Shown: in pieces, positions 9,480 to 19,158 of the stretch | How positions within the stretch are numbered: position 1 is the first letter of the stretch | Layout of the letters: every line of letters begins with the position of its first letter | Source: Saprolegnia diclina VS20 | Taxonomy: Eukaryota > Oomycota > Saprolegniomycetes > Saprolegniales > Saprolegniaceae | Length of the DNA stretch: 36,123 nucleotides | NCBI RefSeq assembly: GCF_000281045.1 | Contig: NW_008246068.1 | Location: forward strand, 1,772,212-1,808,334 | Direction of reading: 5' to 3' | The notes under the pieces: model-generated | Told to the model about the DNA's origin: nothing | Seen by the model: only the letters and a program-made list of their open reading frames with translations | Database searches by the model: none | Program-made: the position numbers and the translations under genes

Positions 9480-12400
9480 ATGGCTCGCGTCGCGCCGCTC
9501 ACGCTGGCCAAGCTCCGCGGCCCGCGTCTGTGGGCGCGCGAGGTGACGCTCTTCGAGCGCGCCCCGGGGTATGGCAGCAATGGCGTGCGCACGTCCAAGT
9601 ACACGCTGGCCTCGTTCGTGCCCCGGAGCCTCCTCGAGCAGTTCCGTCGCGTGGCCAACTTCTACTTTTTGATCATTTCGCTCCTGCAGCTCACGACGCG
9701 CTTGTCGCCGACCAACAAGTACTCGACGATCGGACCGCTCCTGCTCGTGCTGGTGGCGACCATGGCCAAAGAGGCCGTCGAAGACAAGGCGCGCCACGAC
9801 GCCGACGCCAAGGTCAACCGCACGCGCACCATGGCGCTGCGCAACGGCGCCTTCGCCTCAATCGCATGGCAGGACGTAGTTGTTGGCGACGTCTTGCGTG
9901 TCTCAGAGCACGAGTGGGTGCCCGCGGACGCCGTGCTCTTGCTCACGTCCGAGCCAGAGCAGATCGCCCACGTCGGGACGGCCAACCTCGACGGCGAGAC
10001 GAGCCTCAAGGTCAAGACGTGTCCGTCGTACGGCGACATTGTCCTCGAGCGGACTGAGCACCTGCGCTCGGTCGCAGGCGTTGTTCGCACCGAGGCGCCC
10101 CACGAGTCCCTCTACACGTTCGAGGGCGAGATTGCTATGACGGACAAGGCGTCACCAAGCAGCGCGGCCACCACGAGCTTGCACATGGACAACGTCGTGC
10201 TCCGGGGCACCAAGCTCGTCAACACTGAGTGGGTCATCTGCGTCGTCGTGTACACTGGGCGCGACACGAAGCTGCTCTTGAGCACGAAAGCGGCGCCGTC
10301 CAAGTTTTCCCGCGTCGACGCGATCGCCAACCGGTGCATCCTCCTCATGTTCCTCCTGCTTGTGCTCGCCGTGACGCTGAGCGCGGCCGGGACTGTCTAC
10401 TACGAGGCCGCGTTGCACCAGCACACGTACCTCCAGGGTTCGTCGCCAACGTCATTTGTGACCGCCTGGGTGACCTACCTCATCTTGTACAACAACCTCG
10501 TACGTCGACCTACGTGGCCGCGTCAATAAGATGTTGGATCTTAGGTTCCGATTTCGCTCTATATTAGCTTGGAAGTGGTCAAGTGGCACCAAGCGCGGCG
10601 CATGGAGCGAGACCCCAACCTGGTACCTTTCACTCTCCCACAGGTATATATTGACAAATAAGAACTAGACGATCGACGGAGTCCCGACGCATGTGCGGAC
10701 AACCAACCTCAACGAGGACGTCGGGCAAGTGAGCTACGTCTTCAGCGACAAGACGGGCACGCTCACCAAGAACGAGATGGCCTTTCGCATCTGCAGCATC
10801 CACGGCGCCATCTACGACGTACAGCGCTTCTCTTGGTATAGTTTAATGTTCGTCACTGGCTCGAGTAGGACGCGTCGACACCAGTACCCCGCCGACAGAA
10901 GCCGAATTCGATCGCCGCCAACTGGGTGCACCAGACCCACGACGACCTGCTGGAGCGAGGCAGTGCGCTCGAGCCCGTCCAAGACTTTTTCCGGTGTCTC
11001 CTGCTCTGCCACACGGCGAGTGCGGCGCAAAGTGTGATGCGGTCGACGTCACCGGATGAAGTCGCACTCCTGAACGCGTGCCCGCGCTTCAACTGCGCCT
11101 TTGAAGGTCGGAGTCACAACACTCTGCGCATCCGCATCTTTGGCAAACGCGAAGAGTATTCGCTGCTGAGTCTCCACGAATTCGACTCGGACCGCAAGTG
11201 CATGTCGGTCGTCGTCCAGCGCAACAAGCTTTTTGACGACCAGGACCAACTGTTGACACCATGCAGCAAGAAGAGTTTGGCGCCGATCGTGGTGTACGTC
11301 AAGGGCGCCGACGCCAGCATGCTCCCATCGTCCCATGACTCGCTCCTGAGTCTGCACGTTCACTACTTTGCCTGCATGGGCCTTCGAACTCTCGTGTTTG
11401 GCCAAAAGATTCTGACGCCCTCGGCGTTCACTGCCTACAAGTTTAACAAAGCCAAGGACGAAGCCAGCGCGCTGCGGCACCTCGAGGCCAACGTCGACCT
11501 CCTTGGCGCGACCGGCATCGAAGACCGACTGCAAGACGGCGTCAAGGCCTGTGTCCGCAAGCTCGCGGACGCCGGCATCCACCTCTGGATGCTCACGGGG
11601 GACAAGGACGAGACGGCTGTCGCGATCGGCCACGCGTGCGGGCTCATTCCACCGAGCGCACGGCTGCTTGTGCTCGACAAGCGCACGAAACAAGACTGCC
11701 TTGACCAGATCACGCACATGCGCTACGTCCTCAAGAAGGACGGGCTCTGGGCCCCGCACAAGCCCAACGCCCAGCTCTCGCTCGTCCTCAACGGCGTCGC
11801 GCTCGAGTGCCTCCTCTCCGAGCCACCCAAGTCGTCGAAGCGCAGCAGTATCGTGCTCACGCGCCGCAGCATCCAGCTCGAGTGCGCGGTCAGCTACAGC
11901 ACCCTAGCTTCATATACAGACGGCCCAACGGCCTTGATGGACCTCGTGAGCCAGTGCGGCAGCGTCATCGCGTGCCGCTTGTCGCCGTCGCAGAAGGCCG
12001 AGATTGTCGCCATGGTCAAGGCCAGCCCCAAGGCGCCCGTGACGCTTGCGATCGGCGACGGCGGGAACGACGTGACTATGATCCAGGAAGCGCACATCGG
12101 CGTCGGCATCGCGGGCCACGAAGGTCGTTGAGGTCCCATATGTGTTCTGAGAGGCTGTGATAGGCATGCAAGCGGTGCGGGCCGCCGACATTGGCGTCGG
12201 TCAGTTCCGGTGCCTCTCGCACCTCATTCTGCTCCACGGTCGATGGAACTACCTTCGCGTTACGAATCTCATCACGTTCACGTTCTACAAGAACGCTGTG
12301 CTCATCGGCAGCCTCCTCTGGTTCTCCTGTTCCTGCGGCTGGTCGGGCCAAACCCTCTACGACTCGTACCTCATGGTCGGCTGGAACGTCGCGTACACGC

Positions 12401-15400
12401 TTCTGCCGCTCCTCGTGCTCGGGATTTTCGACCAAGACCTCCAGGCGTGGATCGTGTGGCAAGCGCCGCGTATTCTACAATGCCTCCCGCCCTTTGGCGT
12501 CAAGCAGATCTTATGCACGCTACTCAACGCACTCTACCACGCGACGCTGCTCGTGCTACTCACCATGCCGTCGGTACTGGGGACCTCGCTCGACACGGGC
12601 GGCCTCTTCCTCCTCGGCACGCGCTTCTACGGCATTCTCATTGTGACTGTGACGCTCAAGGGCCTCTCGCTCATGCACCCAATGTACCGCTTCACGCGCT
12701 GGCATATAGCAGCACTGGTCGTGGGCGTCCTCGCCTACGTGGCCTTTGTCCAGGTGTACGCCCGCCTCTACCGCGTCTGGCCCAACGACGTCTTTGCCGA
12801 CTTGTATGGGCTCGCGAGTCCAGCGCGCGACGAGCAACCACTCTTGCGCCTGCTCTTGTACCCTGTGCTCACACTGCTCTTGGACGCGACGGCGCGCGTG
12901 TTCCAGGTGTTGGTGGCGCCGACCAACGCCGACATCCTCGCCGAGCTCGAGGTCGCACCCCGTGGGCGGCGGATGCCGGGCACGGTCGCGTCCGACCGCT
13001 GGCGCACGCAGGACACGACGGGCTTTATGCTCCAGCGCTGCGAGACCTTTCGAAAGCTTGAGCTCTCGCCGCTCGACAAGGTGCTGCAGCAGCTCGCGCG
13101 CCTCCAGCGGGTACTCGCAACCCCTCGGCCTATCTGAACATGGGGCGTAGGAGGCGTCGATCGCCAACGGTCGGTCCGACCCGATGCTGCAAAAGGAGTC
13201 GGACTTGCAGCAAGGGTACGACCCGGCGACGATCCCGATGCACCCGCTCACCATGGTGTTCTTCAAGCACCCGGACCTCGAGGCTGAGTACCACCGCGGG
13301 TTCGTCGCCCGCGAGCGCAGCCGCCTGCGCGTCGTGCTTCTCTGGGTCGTCGGCCTCCTCGTGCCGTACGCCGTCCTCGAGTACTATAGCAGCAGCGGGT
13401 CGCCGTCGCGGCTCGGGCTGCGCCTGGCTTTGCTCGTCGCAGCGCTCTTGTTTGTGGTCTACACGCGCTGTCGGCTCTTTGCCCTGCACTACCACGGCTG
13501 CCTCGCGCTCGTCTTGGCGTCCATGGCGCTGCTGCTCTCGGCGACCGTCGCCACCACGGGCGTCTTCGCCGCGACGATCTTCCCGATCGTGCTCTTCGCC
13601 GTCGTCCGCATCAAGTTTGTGTACGCGGTCGCCACCGCGCTGCTGCATTTCGCCGCGTATGCCTACTGGACTCCGGCGCAGCTCAGCTGGTTTGGCGCGT
13701 ACCTCGTGTTTGTGGCCGGCTTTGCGGCCAACGGCAGCTGGCGCACGCAGCGGGCGATGCGCCGGGATTTCCTGCAGAACCGATTTCTTTTGCACGAGGA
13801 GGCCCGCGCGCTGCGCATCTTGGACCACATGCTGCCACGCCATGTGATGCGTAAGCTCGAGGCGAGCGAGCCCGTCATCTCGGAGGCCGAGCCGTCCGTG
13901 ACCGTCCTCTTCTGCGACGTGGTCGACTTTGGCCAGCTCCTCGAAGAGCACCCACCACCCCATGTCGTACAGCTTCTCGACCACATTTACTCCCTCTTTG
14001 ACGAGCTCTGCTTCAAGTACAGTGTACAGAAGGTACGCAGGCCTTCATCGTTTTCGAATGCTACGTTGATTAGGTCGAGACGGTCGGGAAGACCTACATG
14101 GCGTGCGCCGGCCTCCAAGAACACAAGCTGTCGACGCCGCCCGTGACGCCGCATGCGCTACGCGCTGCGTGCTTAGCCACCGAGATGCTCGAGCGCCTCC
14201 GCGCGTGCCATTTCGACGAGCACGACCACGGTGCGTCACGTGTTTGATCGCGATGGCTCAGAGAACGCAGGGCTACGGCTGCGCATTGGGCTGCACTCGG
14301 GGCGCGTCATCACGGGGCTCGTCGGGAAGAAGAAGCAGCAATTCTCGCTCTTCGGCGACACCGTCAATACGGCGTCGCGCATGCAGAGCAGTAGCAAACC
14401 CGGTCAGATCCGCGTCTCAGAGGCCACGTACGCTTCTCTCACCCCCCACTTTGAGGCGACGTCCGAGAAGCTCCTCATCAAAGGCAAGGGGGTAATGGAC
14501 ACGTTCATCTTGGGGGACCCGGCGTCCGACGCGGCGAGGGCCCTACTCTCGATTATCGGCCGTTCGATGGACGAGACGGACATGCTATTGCAGCTCAGCG
14601 TTGTCGAGTGGCTCCAGTACGTTTTCCTTCCGATGGCGATCGCCCAGGCCGACGAAGACGCGATGCAGTCCCACGTGCACTCAGTGTGGCTCACGTTTCA
14701 CGACGCCGAGATGGAAGCCATCTACTTGCGCAAGGTCATGGGGAAGCAAGCCACCGCCATGCGCTGGACGCTCTCCGTTCTGAGTCTCTACATGCTCTAC
14801 GCCGTCGTGCGGGACGTCGGTCGATCCAGTGGCAGCGACGACACGGCCGCGCTCATCAGCATGCGCCTCGTACGTCTTATCGTCCAAGCGAGACCCTAAC
14901 CCTTTCTCTGGAATAGATATACCTCGTGGCGGCGGCCACGACTGTGGGTCTACTGACCTACTACCACGTCCAACTAAACTTTACGACGTCGACGACCGCC
15001 CGACGTCACCAAGTGCTCCTCGTACTGAGTCTTTTGCTCGCTCTCGCCGTTCTCGGCGGACCGCAATTCCCGACACTGGATGCACCGCTCGTCTTTGAGA
15101 TCGTCCATCTCGACTGGCTCTTTGTGGCCTTTGTCGCGTCGAGTAGTGGGCTGCTCTTGCACGAGTTCACGCTGCTCCTCAACGGTCTCGTGCTCGGTGC
15201 GCAAGTGCTTTTGCTGCTTGTCTACAGCAGCGACATTCTCCGCCATGCGAACCCCCTTCTCTTCTCTAGCTTTGGTGTCGTCGCCAACGTTGTCGTTTCG
15301 CGCGGACTCGAGTTCTTTCGCCGGCGGCACGTGTGGCTGCAGACGCGCACCGAGGTCGAGACAGCCAAAGCCGACCACCTACTGTACCAGCGCCTCCCGC

Positions 15401-16301
15401 AGCGCGTCGTTTCCAAGCTCAAGACGGGCGAGTCGGTCTGCGAGACGCACCACGAGGTACACCTTCCTCGCGTAGGGGTAGGTGTGAGCCGTTTCGGGGG
15501 TAGGTCGGCATTCTCTTCTCCGACATCCAGGGGTTTACGTCCCTCGCGTCGAAAGCGCAAACCGAGCAAGTGATCCAGATCCTCGATTCACTCTTCGCGG
15601 CCTTTGACGTCCTCACCGAGACCCACGGAGTCTTCAAGATGCAGACGATTGGCGATGCCTATGTGATCGTGTCGGGTCTACCCTACCCCGACATGGGCCT
15701 CTCTACCACCGTGCCGTCGTGGGTGCATACGTGTGCCAAGCGCCGCATGTCCCTCGCCGATATTCGCCAGCTAAACCAAGAGCTTGCGTCGAGCTGCGAG
15801 CCAACGGCGGTGCGCACTGTGGCTGAGCCCCTGCACCACTTGCAACGGCTCATCGAGATGGGTCTCGCGATGCAGCGAGAGGTGGCCAAGGTACGTCGCC
15901 GCCTCCTCCGTGGTATAAGATACGAATTACCGTAGATCTTTGACCCGACGAGCGGCGACCGCTTGCAGATGCGCATTGGCATTCACGCTGGCTCGATTGT
16001 CGGGGGCGTCATTGGCACCACGACGCTACGCTACGACATGTGGGGGCCGGACGTCCTCTTGGCGAATGCGCTCGAAGCGAGCGGGATCCCCGGCGGCCTC
16101 GTCGTGAGCAGCGCTGTCCGTGACGCGCTGACGTCACACGACGTCCCCATGACGTACCACAAGACGATTCAAAAGCACGTCGAGATCTACGCGGTGCGCG
16201 CAGAGACGAGGAAGGAAGACTGGGTCGTGTCCCTCCACGAGTCCGATCTGCGCAAAGCCAAACCCAAGTCTCTCACTGACGACCGCCGGTTCTCCAACTG
16301 A
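9480..16301 (+). CDS. P4-ATPase / guanylyl cyclase fusion protein
   Basis: Spliced model of 2,126 residues; the ATG at 9480 is the first in frame. Residues 1-1150 form a P4-type ATPase (lipid flippase): DGET at 171-174, PISL in TM4 (342-345), DKTGT with phospho-acceptor Asp393, a SDRKCMSV nucleotide-binding motif, KGAD, TGD and GDGGND (812-817). All canonical ATPase motifs are present. Then comes a multi-span membrane segment, cyclase domain 1 (about 1400-1600), more membrane spans, and cyclase domain 2 (about 1875-2105). Domain 1 has Asp1406, guanine-type Glu1446, Asn1529 and Arg1533, but Lys1450 replaces the second metal Asp. Domain 2 has both metal Asps (1883, 1927), but Leu2046 and Ala2050 replace Asn and Arg. 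The two should share one active site. Introns: 10500-10544, 10623-10668, 10819-10868, 12124-12163, 13111-13150, 14033-14073, 14231-14270, 14870-14916, 15457-15503, 15891-15935. Confidence 0.92.
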
Positions 16302-16890
16302 TGATACCAATGCGCGTGTTAATGTCAATAATGCAAAGGGTTGCTGCTTGACGGCGACCCTCGGTGTGTGTGGCGGAGACTTGCACGCTTCTGTGTCGGG
16401 CTGGCCAAGCAAATAGGGTACTCTGACGCCGTGTACATCTTGGTATCACCTGGATCGGTCAGCGTGTTATATGTGGCTAAAGATGACTAGAAGTGGCGCA
16501 CGCCACTATTTACAATGCAGCCAATATCGCGGGCCATACGCCTCGTTGGGCGACGCGAAGTAGCATTTTGTGGCCTCCGAAGCGCGTTCTACCTTGTGGC
16601 AAAGTTTAAGCGATTTCAATTTTCGATCGCATCTTCGCCATCCAGCGTCGAGCAGCGCGATGGCAGTGTGTGGATTTCGATTTCGGGACACATGATTGGA
16701 TAAAAAGAGAAATCTAATGGCCAATGAGAGCATGACAATGGATCCCGCCCTCCCTGTCGAGCAATCTTCGCCTGCTTAGAACACTCGCCAAGCCACGACG
16801 TGAAGGCTGCACCAGAGCTGGCTGAAATCGATTTTGCCGAACGCATTAAGACCAACGGCCTTCGCTCACTTGCTCCGAGTACGTCGCTGC
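16302..16890. other. Convergent intergenic stretch, no gene supported
   Basis: This lies between the 3' ends of the plus-strand cyclase gene (stop 16299-16301) and the minus-strand MATE gene (stop 16891-16893). AT-rich patches after each stop (for example around 16318-16335) are suitable for 3' end formation, but no signal can be fixed. No coding or RNA gene is seen. Confidence 0.55.
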
Positions 16891-18575
16891 TTACACAAAG
16901 GCCGGCGTTGCAGCGGCCGCGGGGCTGTGAAGATCCAGCTCCATGGCCTTGTGCAGTGCAGTCTCGTCGTCGTCGCCGGCCGCCGAGCTCTCTTGCGCCG
17001 CAGCAATCTGCGCGGCAATCACGCGCCAGTCGAGGCGCTGCAGGGCCAACAAAATGAGCACAAACTTGGCGCCTTCCCCTAGCACACTAAGCTCTCCAAT
17101 AAGATCAAGCACGCACACTATTTCCACGCACCTGCCCCACCAGAGACCCGCGAGGCCGCCGCGCAGCGTCAGGCCAAACAGGTACGAGGCCGGGAGGAGC
17201 ACGAACCAGGACCCGACACCCGAAATGACCGCCAGCGTTGAAGCCAGCGACATGGCTTCAATGACCGCCGACAAGAAGACGTGGAAGCTCGAGAAGGCCA
17301 TCGCGAGCCCAAACATCGGGAGGATGCTCAGAATAACGTCGACGACGGCCTCGTCACTGGTGAATACACCAATCAGCGGCCGGCCAAAGAGCACGACACC
17401 AAGCACCGTCACGATGGACGAAAGCGCGCCGAGGACAAACCCCACGAGTAGCGTGCGCTTTGCGTTGCGCGGCTGGTTGGCGCCAAGCGCATGCGAAATG
17501 CGCACTTGGATCGGAAGGCTAAAGCCCGCAAAGACGCCGTACCCGAGCATCCAGATGTTGAAGACGATGCTGTTGGCCGCGAGGTTGATGCCGCCGAGCG
17601 CGCCGGCGACCATGGCCACGACGTTGTATGCCCACTCGTCGAGCGCGAGGTTGAGAAACATGGCGCCAGTCAGCGACGCGAACCGGGCCACGTACGCTGG
17701 GTTGAGCACCGCCCACGACCAGCCGCCCCACGTGCCTACACCCTTCCTACTGAGTACGAGAAAGGCAGCACGACATCGTACGCTTGTGGTAGCCCTTGTA
17801 CAGGAACGCATAGAGGAAGAGCGCGGTCGGCTGGAAGACGGCGGCGACAAAGGCCGCGAGCGGGCTCCCGATGAAGCCGAGACCGGCAAACGACCCGACG
17901 CCGTAGATCAGAACGTAGTTGGCGCCAAAGACAACGCCGACGCTCCACGTGTCGATGACTGTTGTTGGCGTGAGGATCTCTTGAGCCTGGAGGTATTGCC
18001 TGCGCCGTCCGTGAGCAAGAACGACGTACGATCGATGCAAAGTACCGCAGCGCGACGTAGAAGGCTTGGGGCCACACCGAGAGCGCCGAGTAGCGCGCGT
18101 ACGTGTCGGCGAGCAGGAGGAGCTCGGCGTCGTCCGTCACGATCGACATGATGTCGCCGACGTAAAAGTACACCACCATCACGGGCACCGAGAGCAGCGT
18201 GAGCCCGAGCAGCCCGAGCTGGAACCACGTGCCGACGAGCTCGTAGTTCTTGGCGCCGTACGCTTGGCCGCAGAGCTACGTATGCATATAGCCATGTAGC
18301 ACATCGTACGAGCTGCCTACGGTGCAGATGGAGACGGCAAACGCCCAGTTGAGCACGCGGAGCGCGCCGATGAACGAACCCGCGAGCGCGCCAGCCGCGA
18401 GCTCCTTCGTGCCGAGGTGCCCAAGGAAGGCCGTCGAGATGGTCGTGACGCAGAGCCGGCAAAAGGTCGCGAGGCTCACCTTCCACGCCATGCCGCCGAT
18501 GGCCGCCGCCTCGGCGCGCAGGTCGCCCCAGCCGCCCTCGCTCGCGACGAGTGGCGTCGCTTCGTCGGCGCCCAT
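16891..18575 (-). CDS. MATE-family multidrug/toxin efflux transporter
   Basis: Predicted membrane antiporter that exports organic cations or metabolites using a proton or sodium gradient. The spliced model has 515 residues from the ATG at 18575 (MGADEATPLV). A longer in-frame start at 18653 adds a basic stretch without family similarity. About 12 hydrophobic spans in two halves are visible. Family features include FLGHLGTKELAAGALA in the first half, LRQYLQAQEILTP across the second intron, and ANSIVFNIWMLGYGVFAGFS with QVRISHALGANQP in the second half. Introns: 18276-18320, 18000-18045, 17736-17781. A further 45-nt GT-AG stretch at 17087-17131 is a multiple of three and stop-free; if removed the protein has 500 residues. 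The C-terminal tail is cytosolic-looking (acidic SSAAGDDDETALHKAMELD). Substrate cannot be read from sequence. Confidence 0.9.
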
Positions 18576-19158
18576 GCTGCGTAATCGGCCGGATAAAGCC
18601 CTCCGGATACGCAACACATATGACGTGGCGCGTGGACGACACGAAAGTATCATCGCTGGTCAAGTAGCCAGTGCTGCAATCTTTTTCCGGCGTCCAAGAT
18701 CGGTGGCGTCGGGTCCCACTGCCGACGCCGTCACTTACGACGTGTGTCGCAGTCACGAAGCCGTCGCCGCCGCCGTCCGCGGACGCGTGCCCAGCGCCAT
18801 CGCACCGCTGCGTCGCACTCCGCGCCATTACCGAGCCGTGTCTATGGCTCCGTCCGACCGGCGCCGCCACGGGGCGGAAGCCATGCCTCGAACCGGCGCC
18901 AACGGCTACGATTGCGTTCAGCGTTGTCTCTCGAGGGCTATGGCGTGCGTCGCGTCTCGCCCGTGGCGACAGGCCGCCCGACCGAGGTGGCGGCGCGCGG
19001 CCGTGACGCATCGCTGGCTCGATGTTACTGCACCTGGGTGTAATTCATTCGGATTTGGCAAATGACTTGGCCATTGTATGTAATTTAATTCGAAAACGCA
19101 ACGGCTCCAACCTATAAAAAGAGGTGCGGAGCCAGCAGGTCATTTTTGCCAAGTCGCC
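18576..19158. promoter_or_regulatory. Divergent promoter region, MATE / PP2C fusion
   Basis: These 583 nt lie between divergent starts. The part from about 18600 to 19040 is GC-rich and carries long open frames on both strands, but none has a domain or a consistent splice model, so I leave it non-coding (5' UTR or upstream exons are possible). The last 120 nt turn AT-rich and hold a TATA box and an initiator-like site for the plus-strand gene. Confidence 0.55.
19113..19147 (+). promoter_or_regulatory. TATA box and initiator-like site of the PP2C fusion gene
   Basis: TATAAAAA at 19113-19120 is followed 27 nt downstream (start to start) by TCATTTTT at 19140-19147, which resembles the pyrimidine-rich initiator known from oomycete promoters (TCATTY-type). 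The ATG follows at 19159. An 8-bp inverted repeat brackets this core: GACTTGGC at 19064-19071 and GCCAAGTC at 19148-19155. Confidence 0.55.

Noticed and set aside
12157-13137. Separate genes for the C-terminal flippase part and the cyclase
   Set aside because: The segments join through GT-AG introns (12124-12163 and 13111-13150) in the correct phase, and the family motifs ([12 protein letters not shown]) continue across the junction.
17908-19011. Minus-strand 367-codon frame overlapping the MATE start
   Set aside because: Its Arg/Gly-rich translation runs in another frame over MATE exons whose membrane spans and splice junctions are clear.
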